64,000 nt of DNA from assembly GCF_023115355.1 (NCBI RefSeq), contig NZ_CP096019.1, positions 1,550,001 through 1,614,000 on the forward strand. Direction: 5' to 3'. The notes beneath the pieces were generated by a model. It had not been told where the DNA came from. It ran no database searches and worked only from the letters and a program-made list of their open reading frames with translations. The position numbers and the translations under genes were made by a program. Shown here one piece after another: positions 1 to 8,935 of the stretch. This stretch comes from Halocatena salina (lineage in GTDB: Archaea > Halobacteriota > Halobacteria > Halobacteriales > Haloarculaceae). Position 1 is the stretch's first letter. The number at the start of each line of letters is the position of its first letter.

Positions 1-1827
1 CCGCGCATCGTCGCCCTCTCGGCCACGATGCCGAACATCGACGACGTGGCTGGCTGGCTCGACGCCGTCCCGGAAACGACGCTCCAGTTCGGTCAGGACT
101 ACCGGCCGATCCCCCTCTCTGCGGAGGTTCGAACGTACACACACGGTGACAATCCGTTCGCCGACAAGTATCGTCGACTGTACCGCGCGCTCGATCTGGC
201 CGAGCCACACATCCGCGACGGCGGACAAGCGCTCGTGTTCGTCGCTTCTCGGCAAGACACGCGTCAAGCCGCGGAGAAAGCCCGAGACGAACTGGCGTCT
301 CGGGACGTTCCGATCGGCGCACGCGGCGAGTACGACTTTCACACCGAAACCAAAACCCTCTCGAATGAGACCCTTCGAAAGTCCGTACTCGACGGCGTCG
401 CGTTTCACCACGCCGGGCTGTCCCGCGAGGACAAAACCCACGTCGAGAAGTGGTTTCGGCGGGGCGATATACAGCTGTTGTTCTCGACCTCGACACTCGC
501 ATGGGGCGTAAATCTCCCGGCTCGCTGTGTCGTCATTCGGGACACGAAGCTCCACGATCCCCTCGAAGGCGAGGTCGACATGAGTCCGCTCGACGTGCTC
601 CAGATGCTTGGGCGTGCGGGCAGGCCGGGTTACGACGACGCCGGCTACGCCTACGTGGTCTGTGACCGAGCGGACGCCGAGAGCTATCGTACGCTGCTGC
701 AGGACGGAACGCCGATCGAATCCCGACTGGCGGACGATCTCGCATCTCATCTCAACGCTGAAATCGCGCTGGGCACGATCGGCGATCTCGACGACGTGAT
801 GGAGTGGCTCGAAACCACGTTTTACTTCGTGCGCGCCGAGCGCGCATCGGCGTATGATTCGGGAGAGCAACTGCGGGACACCGCACGCGAGACGCTGTCT
901 GTACTCGTCGCTGATGGGTTCGTGGAGACCGACGAGCGTCACGTCGAACCCACGCCGCTGGGGCAGCTCACTTCCCGCTACTACCTCCGGCTCGACACCG
1001 CAGCCCGGTTTGACGCGCTCTGTGAGCGCGACACGGTGACCGAAGCCGACGTGCTAGAGACGGTCGCTGGCGCAACGGAGTTCGACAGCGTCAGTGCCCG
1101 ACAGAGCGAGCGAGAGGCAATCTCTGCTGTTGTGTCGGGACGCACGTCGCTTTCGGAACCCAGCCATCGGAAGGTGTTGGCAATCCTCAAATCGAGCACG
1201 ACCGGCTCGACGCCATCGGAACTACAGAGCGACGCGTGGGTGATCCGCCACAATGCGCTCCGGCTGTTGGGGGCGCTTCGGACGTTTCTCGATCGGTTCG
1301 CCGATCCGCCTGCGGCGAACGTGGCGCGTCGTGTTGAGGCACGCGTCGAGAACGCGATCAGCACCGAGGCCGTCGGGTTGACCGCGATCGACGGCGTCGG
1401 GTCCGGACGGGCCAAGACCCTCGCGCGGGCAGGGCTGTCGACACCAGCGGATGTCGTCGAGATGGGTGTCGATGGACTCGTCGACGCCGGACTCTCGGAG
1501 GGGGTTGCGAAACGAGTCCTCGACAGCGCCCGCGAGCTTCCTGCTGTCGTCATCGAGTGGGGTGCGTTTCCTGACGCCATCCCGGCCGGTGAGAACGACG
1601 TTCGTGAGGTCACCGTCAAGACGACCGCCGGAACCGCCCGGGCGACCGTCGCGGTCACCGTCAACGGCGTGTCGATGATGGATACGAACACGTATCTCGG
1701 GGAAACCTCCGTTCCTGTCGGGGTGTTCGGCGGCGACGCGGACGAACTGGAGTACACTATCACCGTGGCGTTTCCCGAGTTGCCCCTCGTTCCGATCACG
1801 GAATCGAAAACGGTGCGTGTCGTGTGA
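1..1827 (+). CDS. Ski2/Hel308-like DNA/RNA helicase, C-terminal part (5' truncated by window)
   Basis: The reading frame is open from base 1, so the gene starts before the window and the Walker A and DEAH parts are not visible. The first residues contain helicase motif III (LSATMPN). Motif V follows (STSTLAWGVNLP, near base 490), then motif VI (QMLGRAGRPG, near base 600). This order is typical of superfamily 2 Ski2/Hel308 helicases. After the winged-helix and ratchet-like region there is a helix-hairpin-helix (IDGVGSGRAKTLARAG, about base 1385). The last 100 residues or so are beta-rich and resemble the Sec63/FN3-like end of Brr2-type helicases, so this is probably the haloarchaeal Ski2-like paralogue and not Hel308 itself. 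Likely role: ATP-driven nucleic-acid unwinding in repair or RNA handling. Family sure, subfamily inferred. Confidence 0.9.
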   Translation, partial: PRIVALSATMPNIDDVAGWLDAVPETTLQFGQDYRPIPLSAEVRTYTHGDNPFADKYRRLYRALDLAEPHIRDGGQALVFVASRQDTRQAAEKARDELASRDVPIGARGEYDFHTETKTLSNETLRKSVLDGVAFHHAGLSREDKTHVEKWFRRGDIQLLFSTSTLAWGVNLPARCVVIRDTKLHDPLEGEVDMSPLDVLQMLGRAGRPGYDDAGYAYVVCDRADAESYRTLLQDGTPIESRLADDLASHLNAEIALGTIGDLDDVMEWLETTFYFVRAERASAYDSGEQLRDTARETLSVLVADGFVETDERHVEPTPLGQLTSRYYLRLDTAARFDALCERDTVTEADVLETVAGATEFDSVSARQSEREAISAVVSGRTSLSEPSHRKVLAILKSSTTGSTPSELQSDAWVIRHNALRLLGALRTFLDRFADPPAANVARRVEARVENAISTEAVGLTAIDGVGSGRAKTLARAGLSTPADVVEMGVDGLVDAGLSEGVAKRVLDSARELPAVVIEWGAFPDAIPAGENDVREVTVKTTAGTARATVAVTVNGVSMMDTNTYLGETSVPVGVFGGDADELEYTITVAFPELPLVPITESKTVRVV

Positions 1828-1842
1828 GCACTCCGGATGTGA

Positions 1843-3414
1843 CTACCCCGTCCGGATCCAGTTTCCTGCACCGTCGGCCCGAAACGCGGTCCACGGCATC
1901 GTATTCGTGTTCCACACTGTGGCACCCATCGCGCTGGCGTAGCCGCCGTGTCCGTTCCATTCGCCCGTCGACCGAGGATCACCCGCGTTCGTCCCTTGTC
2001 GGTTGAGCAGCGTTCGCGTTCCCCCGTCTTGTAGGGTCCCGAACGTGACGCCCTGAACGGAATCGAGCACCGTTTCGACCGCGTTGTCCACGATCAGTTG
2101 CCACGGTTTCGAGCCGTGACAAACGACGTTCGACAGCGTGGTGTGCGACCCCGAGATCCGAGCCGCCACAGTCTTTCCGTCCGACTGGGCGAGCGAGACG
2201 CCCGTGAGACGACAATTGCTGCCAGAACAGTCGATCGCCGGCGTTTTCGATGCGCTCCCGAATCCCGAGACGGTCAGACCGGTCACTGACACGCCTGTGC
2301 CGTTCAGCCGAATAGCCTCCCGTTTCGCGTCGAAAACGCCGACGTTCGTGTACTGCGATCGGGTTCCGTCGGTAGCGATGCCCACTGCGGACTTTTTGAT
2401 CGTCGTGTTGCCGACCACGTTCCCGGTCACGTCGCCCTCCCGGATCGCGGGTCCCTCCTCTGCGTCCGTGACGTACACGTTCGAGACGGTGTTGTTGGCT
2501 CCGGCGAGTTCCAGACCGGGCGAGCAGTTGACGATCGAGACGTCCGACACTTGACTGTAGCTCGGTCTGAGATAGATCCCACCGTTCTTTCCGGAAACGA
2601 TGTGCAAATTCGAGAGTTTCAGCCGCGTTCCGCCGCCGAGATACACGTTCCACCCGAAGTTGTTCTCGATCCAACTATTGCGGAGCCGCGTTCCCGAAGT
2701 AGAGGCTTCGAGATGGAGTCCATCGCCCCAAGAATACCGGACGATGAGGTTCTCATACAGCGTATCGATGACTTTCCCCGTTCCGTGGATGAGATGCCCC
2801 TTCGAACGTTTGTTTTTATCGGGAAAGTGACCTAGCACACTCATGTCGCTGACGCCACCGAAGTTGCCCGACGAATCGCTCTGAAACGTGATGAGCGATC
2901 CGTCGGTGGCGTCGTCAGTCAGTGTGGTGGTCCGAACGCCGGCGCCCCTGAGATACACCGCCGTCTGTTCATAATCAGTAGCGGGAGGCGTTGCCAACGC
3001 CGAAGCGGTGTAGTTTCCCGGCTGGAAATACACCACGCCTCCTTCCGGTACCACGTCGTTTTCGAGCGTCCACGGATCGTCTGGTGTTCCACTCCCGTCG
3101 GTTGCGGACTGGGCGGCGAATCGATCCCTGCTCTCGGCGTGTTCGTCTATCCGGCGCCACTTATCGTCTCGCCAGATGTACAGCGTCCCCTGCTGTGGCC
3201 CCCGGTCGACGAGATACTCGTGACCAGCCCGATCGCCGCTCTCTGGACGTGCCTCCAGCGGTCCGATCCATCGAGGGGCGTCCCGCAGTGGCTCTGCTGA
3301 TCGGGTGGACTGCGTCTCCTCCGAAAACATCGAACAGCCAGCGAGCGATCCCGCACCGAGGACCGCCGTTCCACGTAACACCGTTCGCCTACCGTATCCT
3401 TGTCCTTTTGTCAT
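1843..3414 (-). CDS. Tat-exported lipoprotein with right-handed beta-helix repeats
   Basis: I place the start at the ATG at 3414 because the residues after it form a signal: GRRTVLRG is a twin-arginine motif, followed by a short hydrophobic run and a lipobox (GSLAGCS). The protein is therefore probably exported folded and lipid-anchored. From roughly residue 90 to 460 there are repeated short strands with periodic Asn, Gly, Val and Ile (for example VSDVSIVNCSPGLEL and ISGSHTTLSNVVCHG). This is the pattern of pectate-lyase-like parallel beta-helix proteins. No catalytic residues can be assigned with confidence; possible roles are polysaccharide binding, polysaccharide cleavage or a surface structure. 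It is 523 residues long and convergent with the upstream helicase, with only 15 bases between them. Confidence 0.75.
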   Translation of the reverse strand: MTKGQGYGRRTVLRGTAVLGAGSLAGCSMFSEETQSTRSAEPLRDAPRWIGPLEARPESGDRAGHEYLVDRGPQQGTLYIWRDDKWRRIDEHAESRDRFAAQSATDGSGTPDDPWTLENDVVPEGGVVYFQPGNYTASALATPPATDYEQTAVYLRGAGVRTTTLTDDATDGSLITFQSDSSGNFGGVSDMSVLGHFPDKNKRSKGHLIHGTGKVIDTLYENLIVRYSWGDGLHLEASTSGTRLRNSWIENNFGWNVYLGGGTRLKLSNLHIVSGKNGGIYLRPSYSQVSDVSIVNCSPGLELAGANNTVSNVYVTDAEEGPAIREGDVTGNVVGNTTIKKSAVGIATDGTRSQYTNVGVFDAKREAIRLNGTGVSVTGLTVSGFGSASKTPAIDCSGSNCRLTGVSLAQSDGKTVAARISGSHTTLSNVVCHGSKPWQLIVDNAVETVLDSVQGVTFGTLQDGGTRTLLNRQGTNAGDPRSTGEWNGHGGYASAMGATVWNTNTMPWTAFRADGAGNWIRTG

Positions 3415-3522
3415 GACAGAACACTCGTTGTTGGGGACAAGGGTTTTGTGGCCCGGCGTCTCGGGCACTCCTTCCGTGGATACTCTGAAGGTTTATACGC
3501 GAAGCCGGATCCAACGCCGCTA

Positions 3523-4020
3523 ATGACCGATCAGATTCGTGTGTACGCTGGCGAATGTACGGCAGAGTACGATGGGCCGGTGGACCGGACGGCTTGTGGG
3601 CACGTCGTAGCGCTGGTGAAACCCGACGATACGGTGCTCGTCCACGATCGCGGTGGTTACTCTCCGGCCGTGTGGCTGACCCGCGCCACGTCGGTCGACA
3701 TCGACCACGACGGGCAACCACGGATTACCGCTGTCGACGGCGACCAACGTCTCACCGTTCGGTTCCACCATCTCGATGAAAGGGGCGCGTATTCCGTCGG
3801 CATCGCCGGTATCCCTGTCGGGCCGTCGGATACGGCGGACAGGATGGGTCGATACGTTCGGCGTCGTGACTCGGTCGTGGACGTAACGACCGGTGATCGA
3901 TACGCGATCGATCGAGTGGCCACCGTACTCGATCGGTCGTGTACGTGTGGGTTGCCGTTGATCCGCATCGACTCCACGGGTGTTCGCTGCCTCGATCCTC
4001 GGTGTGGGCGGTCGGGATGA
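3523..4020 (+). CDS. DUF91/NucS-N-terminal-like protein with one surviving zinc-finger half
   Basis: This 165-residue protein starts at the ATG that follows a TATA-like stretch (GTTTATAC, about 3491). Its first half (RVYAGECTAEYDGP, then GHVVALVKPDDTVLVHD and AVWLTRA) resembles, from memory, the N-terminal beta-barrel of haloarchaeal DUF91 proteins related to the endonuclease NucS. The C-terminal tail has one Cys cluster (CTCG, then CLDPRC), like a C4 topoisomerase-type zinc finger. Where relatives normally have an earlier finger, this protein has no cysteines. It lacks the RecB-type nuclease domain of NucS, so a nucleic-acid-binding role is more likely than cleavage. The family call is inference; no function is claimed. 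Confidence 0.5.
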   Translation: MTDQIRVYAGECTAEYDGPVDRTACGHVVALVKPDDTVLVHDRGGYSPAVWLTRATSVDIDHDGQPRITAVDGDQRLTVRFHHLDERGAYSVGIAGIPVGPSDTADRMGRYVRRRDSVVDVTTGDRYAIDRVATVLDRSCTCGLPLIRIDSTGVRCLDPRCGRSG

Positions 4021-4077
4021 GCCACACGCTCGATGACCAACCACAGCCGCTTTGTCCGTCGCTCCGTGAATAGATGT

Positions 4078-5112
4078 ATGCACGGTTCGATGGAGGGCGA
4101 TACGGTACACGTTCCGTCCCCCGCCCGCGAGAAGTTTTACGACAGTCGGGGGTACGGCCATCCGCGCGGCGACGCCCTCGCACTCTCGCCCGTCGAGGCG
4201 GCTCATCTCCTCTTTCGCGGTGATCTCGAAGCGGTTGACGGGATGGGATTTCGGTCCTTCCTCGCTACGACGGACACACTCGTTCGGTTTCTGGTGTACA
4301 AGGATCTCAGAGAGCGGGGGTTCTATCTGTCGCCGGCGCGTGATGGATGGGTCGGATCGGATGCGACTGACGACGTCGATTTCGTGGTTTATCCGCGGGG
4401 AAACGGTCCGTGGGATGGTGTCACGGAGTACCGCGTCCGGGTGGTCGGTGAGCGCGAGTCGGTACCGGCGTCATCACTCACGGAGACGCTTGCAGTCGTT
4501 GACGAAGAGAGCGAAATCACCTACTTCTCGGTCGACACCCCCGACGTGACCGGTTCGACCGACCACGACCTTCCCGAGGACGTTCCCGGGATGTTGCTCG
4601 CTGATCGCGTCGTGCTGTGGGACGCCCCCACGGTGCTCTACGAACGCGCGTTCTACGGCCAACCACTGGATGCACGCGACATGTCGTCCGATTCAGAGCC
4701 GTCGATGTCGATCCAGTGTTCGCTCGTTGAGGCGGCCCATCTCGCCGATCGCGGTATCGTTCGGATCGATGCGGGATTAGATGGCATCGTCGATCGTGGG
4801 CGAGTCGTCGAGGGTGACCGGTTCGATCGCCGCTGGGCCGTCTACAGTACGCTTCGGGAGCAGGGCGTGGTTCCCAAAACCGGATACAAGTTCGGTGCCG
4901 ACTTCCGAACGTACGCGAGCATTGAACACATCGACGAACTCGATCACTCCGAACAGCTCATCAGGGTGGTCTCTCGGAATCACGCCTTCTCACCGCGTGA
5001 CCTCGCGCTCGACGGCCGGTTGGCTCACGGCGTCCGCAAACGAATGGTTTTTGCGCTGACCGACGCGACAGGCGCAATAGACTGGCGGTCGATCCGTCGA
5101 CTCACACCATGA
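4078..5112 (+). CDS. endA: tRNA-splicing endonuclease EndA
   Basis: EndA cuts the bulge-helix-bulge of pre-tRNA and pre-rRNA introns. At 344 residues it is the fused two-repeat form found in haloarchaea. The catalytic C-terminal half carries the expected Tyr in KFGADFRTY, a His in the DHSEQLI segment and the Lys in GVRKRMVFA. The N-terminal half repeats the fold (SPVEAAHLLFRGDLE echoes SLVEAAHLADRGIVR) but lacks the triad, as expected for the structural repeat. I prefer the ATG at 4078 (MHGSMEGDTVHV); 4033 and 4090 are alternatives. The stop overlaps the trpS start by 4 bases (ATGA), so the two genes are translationally coupled, as is usual in haloarchaea. Confidence 0.93.
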   Translation: MHGSMEGDTVHVPSPAREKFYDSRGYGHPRGDALALSPVEAAHLLFRGDLEAVDGMGFRSFLATTDTLVRFLVYKDLRERGFYLSPARDGWVGSDATDDVDFVVYPRGNGPWDGVTEYRVRVVGERESVPASSLTETLAVVDEESEITYFSVDTPDVTGSTDHDLPEDVPGMLLADRVVLWDAPTVLYERAFYGQPLDARDMSSDSEPSMSIQCSLVEAAHLADRGIVRIDAGLDGIVDRGRVVEGDRFDRRWAVYSTLREQGVVPKTGYKFGADFRTYASIEHIDELDHSEQLIRVVSRNHAFSPRDLALDGRLAHGVRKRMVFALTDATGAIDWRSIRRLTP

Positions 5113-6650
5113 GCGAGCACGATCACGACTCCGAACGGGACACCGACGAACGAACGACCGAGATGGACTCCGGAACGGCTGAAGCAGACGATCTCACGCT
5201 TGACCCGTGGGGATCGGCAACCGTTGAAGACTACCAGCAACTCTTTTCGGAGTTCGGTATCGAATCGTTCGAGTCGGTGCTGCCCGACGTTTCCAGCCCT
5301 CATTATCTGATGCGACGGGGCGTCATCTTCGGCCACCGGGAGTACGATCGGGTGCTCGACGGGTTAGCGACGGGGGAGGCGGCCGTCCTGTCGGGATTCA
5401 TGCCGACCGGTGAGCCACACATCGGTCACAAGCTCGTCTTCGATGAGATCATCTGGCACCAACGGCAGGGGGCCGACGCCTACGGATTGATCGCGGATCT
5501 CGAAGCTCATTCCGCTCGGGGACTCGACTGGGACGAGATCGATCAGCACGCCCGTGATTACTTGCTTTCACTGCTCGCGCTCGGATTCGATCCCGAGGAG
5601 GGGACGCTGTACCGCCAATCGGAGAACCGTGCCGTACAGGATCTCGCCTTCGAATTGGGGATCGAAACGAACGCCTCGGAGCTACAGGCGATTTATGGCT
5701 TCGATGGAGAGACCGACGTCTCTCACATGCAGAGCGTCGTCACCCAGATGGCGGACATCCTCTATCCCCAACTCGAGGAGCCGAAACCGACGGTGATCCC
5801 CGTGGGTCCCGATCAGGATCCACACGTTCGGCTCGCGCGCGATCTCGCGGCTCGGATGCGGTCGTTCAAGGTTACCAAGGCGTACGCGAGCTTCGAGGCC
5901 GATTCCGAGGAGCGTGAACTCATCGAGGCGGCCTACGAGGCGCTCGGTGGTGGGGATACGAAGGAGCCGATCCGGTGTGTGGAGGCCGCCGACTGGATCG
6001 CCGACCACCGCGACGCACCCGATCTCGAAGAAAGCCTCCGGGCGGCAGGCAAAGAACCGATTCGACCCCGCGTTCGGTTTCTCGATCGGAACGCCAGCGA
6101 CGATGCGTTCACGGCGCTCATCAACGCGATTGACGGCGAAAAGCGTGTGTATGAGGGTCACATCGACGCGTTCGAGTACTCCCGCGAGGCGGCTACCGAG
6201 CTGGCCCGCGAGATCGAGATCGAACACGACGGCTACGGCTTCTATCCGCCCTCCTCGATCTACCACCGGTTTATGACCGGTTTGACCGGCGGCAAGATGT
6301 CATCCTCGGTTCCTGCGAGCCACATCAGCCTGCTCGACGATCCCGAAGACGGGTACGATAAAGTCAACGCCGCAACCACAGCAGGACGAGAAACCGCCGA
6401 ACTCCACCGGAAACTCGGCGGCGAGGCCGATGAGTGTCCCGTATACGAGCTGTACGCCTACCTGCTCGCTGGTGACGACGACGATCTAGCCAAAACGGTG
6501 TATGATGAGTGTGTCAACGGCGAGCGCCTCTGTGGTGATTGTAAGGAACAAGCCGCACAGCTGATGAAAGCGTTCCTCGAAGACCACCAAGAGAAACGCG
6601 AGGAAGCCGAGGAACTGCTCGAATCGCTGGACGTAGCGGTAGACGTGTAG
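5109..6650 (+). CDS. trpS: Tryptophan--tRNA ligase
   Basis: This class I aminoacyl-tRNA synthetase charges tRNA-Trp. The HIGH-type signature is GEPHIGHKL near residue 100 and the second signature is GGKMSSSVPASH near residue 395, both in the archaeal/eukaryotic TrpS style. The 513-residue length, with an acidic and Ser/Thr/Asp-rich N-terminal extension of about 35 residues, matches haloarchaeal TrpS. It is encoded directly after endA with a 4-base overlap, so the two tRNA-related genes form an operon. No broken or missing motif was seen. The C-terminus is lysine/glutamate rich and looks like a helix. Confidence 0.96.
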   Translation: MSEHDHDSERDTDERTTEMDSGTAEADDLTLDPWGSATVEDYQQLFSEFGIESFESVLPDVSSPHYLMRRGVIFGHREYDRVLDGLATGEAAVLSGFMPTGEPHIGHKLVFDEIIWHQRQGADAYGLIADLEAHSARGLDWDEIDQHARDYLLSLLALGFDPEEGTLYRQSENRAVQDLAFELGIETNASELQAIYGFDGETDVSHMQSVVTQMADILYPQLEEPKPTVIPVGPDQDPHVRLARDLAARMRSFKVTKAYASFEADSEERELIEAAYEALGGGDTKEPIRCVEAADWIADHRDAPDLEESLRAAGKEPIRPRVRFLDRNASDDAFTALINAIDGEKRVYEGHIDAFEYSREAATELAREIEIEHDGYGFYPPSSIYHRFMTGLTGGKMSSSVPASHISLLDDPEDGYDKVNAATTAGRETAELHRKLGGEADECPVYELYAYLLAGDDDDLAKTVYDECVNGERLCGDCKEQAAQLMKAFLEDHQEKREEAEELLESLDVAVDV

Positions 6651-6851
6651 GTGTCGACGAACGGGTGATGCAATCCCAACTACATATTTGCATCGTTATG
6701 ATGGATCGGAGCGACGCTGACGGTCGGTTTAGAGTGGTATGTCGCCGTTGCGCTCGCGTTCGGCGGTCACTCGAACGGATTCATAAGCTGAGACGAACGC
6801 TCTGTGAGCCATCCTTTCGATAGTTGGCTGACTTGGGTGAGATGCCCAGAC

Positions 6852-7135
6852 ATGCACGACCAAACGATACGGAACCGAATCGTGGAAAAAACGCTCTTGG
6901 ACGGCCTCATCATCGGTAGCAACAAGACTACCATCGACAGCGCTGTCGACAAATACCTGCCCTCACACGAGCAGGACGGGGCAAGACCCTCATCAACGAG
7001 ATGCTCAAAAACGCGTCCTCCCCGATCGAAGGCTACGGCGGGGGCGGACGCAATAACATCCGCCTCGTGAGCGTCGAACGAGCGGTTGGATACTTGAAGG
7101 ATAATGACGGAAACATCCCCTTCGGGTATAACTGA
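6852..7135 (+). pseudogene. Frameshifted remnant of an unidentified gene
   Basis: Two coding-looking stretches lie in different frames. The first begins with an ATG at 6852 and reads MHDQTIRNRIVEKTLLDGLI, continuing to about 6975 (KYLPSHEQDG). Shortly after, a second frame reads GKTLINEMLKNASSPIEGYG and ends in VSVERAVGYLKDNDG with a stop at 7133-7135. Joined, they would make a plausible acidic protein of about 95 residues, so a single frameshift near 6975-6985 seems likely. I do not recognise the family. The flanking bases (6651-6851) hold no convincing gene. It could also be the end of a longer gene whose 5' part is lost. Confidence 0.45.
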
Positions 7136-7252
7136 CTAAGGCCGCGCGGTTCTTACTTTTTTATTCGTATCTCCCTCACGAGTAGCGGTAACGCATTCGT
7201 GGGGTAACACAACAAGGTTAAACGTTCGTCGGTGAGATACCCGTATACACGT

Positions 7253-7339
7253 ATGAGCACTGCAACAGAGATCGTCATTGGTACCGTCGGTGGCTCCGCA
7301 TTGGCCGCGCTCGCAATCATCGCGGTCGTTGCCGTGTGA
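7253..7339 (+). CDS. 28-residue single-span membrane peptide
   Basis: This short open frame encodes MSTATEIVIGTV followed by about 16 uninterrupted Gly, Ala, Leu, Ile and Val residues, ending in VVAV. It would form one transmembrane helix with almost no soluble part. Its stop codon overlaps the GTG start of the next gene by 4 bases (GTGA), the coupling arrangement seen at real gene pairs in this window. That overlap and the in-frame hydrophobicity are the main support. An AT-rich stretch sits just upstream (about 7205-7225). Function unknown; it may be a small membrane anchor or leader peptide for the downstream gene. Confidence 0.5.
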   Translation: MSTATEIVIGTVGGSALAALAIIAVVAV

Positions 7340-8124
7340 GTGGGATGTTCACCGCTCGTGATCTCTCCGAACCGCTCACGACCGTCCGAGACGAGCATGC
7401 GCCAGAGGCGCTCGTCGTCGACACGACCGACTTTCAGACGCTGCCCTCCACGCAAGCCGAGGAACTCGGCCTTCTCGTCGACGCGCTCGACCCGGTCGCT
7501 CATCCCGACGACTGGTTGCCTTCGGACTGTCCCGAGCAGCTCCGCGCGTACGTTGGCCCTGACTTCACGATCGGTCTCCCCGGCGACGGCGGCGTGACGT
7601 GGACCACACAGACGACGCCGCCCACGGTGTTCGTCAAAAACCGGATGGAGGGATCACCAGATTCGTTCGTGGACTTTCTCATCGCGGAGGCGTTGGTGCA
7701 GGCCGGGCTCGGCGTTCCCGAGCAGTTCACCGGGTTTTTCCGCTCGGAGTATTCCACGTTAGACACCGTAACGCCGCTCTCACCGGCCGACACGTATCAG
7801 CTGGCGACTGCCCTGTACGCGGCGTACCTCGGACTCCACACCCGACCGATCTTTGAAGCGTGGGCGGAGACCATCCCGGCACTTCACGCCGCGTGGCGCG
7901 ATGCTGGTGAGCGGCTCACCCCTCGGCTATCCGGGCTGACATCGGAGGTCGCAACGGGCGAAACCAGCTTCGCTGCGGCCGCAGAGCTCGCTTGCAACGC
8001 ATTGAAACACGGGTGTGATCTCCCGACGCCGTTCGGTGCGCTCGATACGGCAGCTTACCGGGAAAGCGGTCCCGAATACGCCATCGTGTGGGCTAGAAAG
8101 ACCTTCGAGGAGCTTCCTGACTGA
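7336..8124 (+). CDS. Conserved haloarchaeal hypothetical protein
   Basis: A 262-residue acidic soluble protein with no signal peptide or membrane helix. The start may be GTG 7336, which overlaps the upstream micro-gene, or ATG 7345 (MFTARDLSEPL). The first third is an Asp/Leu-rich alpha/beta segment. The centre has a strand pair (PPTVFVKNRMEG) and then a helical half with many Ala and Leu residues. Two cysteines (ELACNALKHGCDL) lie near the end but do not form a clear metal site. It looks like a family widely kept in haloarchaea, but I cannot name a function. Codon use matches the chromosome. Confidence 0.8.
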   Translation: MSGMFTARDLSEPLTTVRDEHAPEALVVDTTDFQTLPSTQAEELGLLVDALDPVAHPDDWLPSDCPEQLRAYVGPDFTIGLPGDGGVTWTTQTTPPTVFVKNRMEGSPDSFVDFLIAEALVQAGLGVPEQFTGFFRSEYSTLDTVTPLSPADTYQLATALYAAYLGLHTRPIFEAWAETIPALHAAWRDAGERLTPRLSGLTSEVATGETSFAAAAELACNALKHGCDLPTPFGALDTAAYRESGPEYAIVWARKTFEELPD

Positions 8125-8217
8125 TCCACATCAGGACCTCGTTTCCCCTTCGTTCCTCGTTGGTGAGTGCTGCACGCTTCCTGAAAAGTTAATAGTGCCC
8201 CGGCTGGGTACGATATT

Positions 8218-8796
8218 ATGGATTATCGCCTCGCCATCGAGAACGCACCTGAGACCGTTCCAGCCGGAACCTGTCTCATGCTTCTCCACACCAGTACCGG
8301 AGAGACCGATCGACTCGACACTGATTTCTTCAAAACCGACACCGATCACCTGTTCATCCTTTCGACGCGAACGACCGCGCGCGAGGTCAAACAGAAACTC
8401 GATCATTACGACGTCGATGCGTCGAAAGCCGTCATCCTCGATACCCTGTCGATCGAACGGGGCTACTCCCGGCGGTCGAGCAGCAACGTTCGGTACGTTC
8501 CTTCTCCGGAAGATCTCGACGGCATGATCGACGCCATTCGGACGTTCTTCGAAACCCACGATGGGAAACTGCGCATCAGCATCGACTCCGTCACCGAGAT
8601 GGCGTACTACGCCGACGAGGAGCGCACCCGCGAAGCAGTCGAGCAGATCGTGGATCTCATCGACACCCACGACGCTGTCGGTCTCTTCCACGTCGCCCGC
8701 GCGGTCCACTCCCAAGACGTACTTGATGGGTACAGAGAGCTGTTCGATGGAATCATCGATCTCCACGGTGACGGCACCGTGAGCTGCGAGTTCTAA
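8218..8796 (+). CDS. RecA/KaiC-like domain protein without a P-loop
   Basis: This 192-residue protein starts at an ATG preceded at the expected distance by a TATA-like AGTTAATAG (about 8187-8195), suggesting a leaderless transcript. It has alternating strands and helices of a RecA-type fold: CLMLLHTSTGETD at the place of the nucleotide loop, HLFILSTRTTAREV, KAVILDTLSIERGYS and LRISIDSVTEMAYY (Walker B-like position). A canonical GxxxxGK[ST] is absent, so it probably does not hydrolyse ATP in the usual way. Similar degenerate KaiC/RadA-like proteins are common in haloarchaea, often thought to act in signalling. Fold assignment is inference from pattern. Confidence 0.65.
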   Translation: MDYRLAIENAPETVPAGTCLMLLHTSTGETDRLDTDFFKTDTDHLFILSTRTTAREVKQKLDHYDVDASKAVILDTLSIERGYSRRSSSNVRYVPSPEDLDGMIDAIRTFFETHDGKLRISIDSVTEMAYYADEERTREAVEQIVDLIDTHDAVGLFHVARAVHSQDVLDGYRELFDGIIDLHGDGTVSCEF

Positions 8797-8797
8797 A

Positions 8798-8935
8798 ACC
8801 ACTTTTTTCCGCTCGGGTGAGCTTCGCTCACCCTCGCGCAAAAAACGTGGGGAAAAAAGGCCGCGAGCTTCGCTGGCGGTGCTGCGTCTTGCCCGCTCCG
8901 CCGCCGCACAGCTCCGCTTCCGCGAGTGCATCGCT
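8798..8935. repeat. Stem-loop repeat element, copy A
   Basis: Immediately after the preceding stop codon is a T-run, then a perfect 8-bp stem with a 3-base loop (GGGTGAGC-TTC-GCTCACCC, 8815-8833), then CTCGCGC and an A-run. A second, imperfect stem-loop (CGCGAGC-TTC-GCT) and a C-rich tail follow. The same order occurs in reverse orientation at 11390-11527, and related modules occur at 63850-63963. Position and T/A runs suggest that it also serves as a transcription terminator for both strands. Confidence 0.8.

Noticed and set aside
6703-6825. Possible 40-codon frame with a CRRC motif before the frameshifted remnant
   Set aside because: Short, Arg-rich, no context or second Cys pair; not better than chance.
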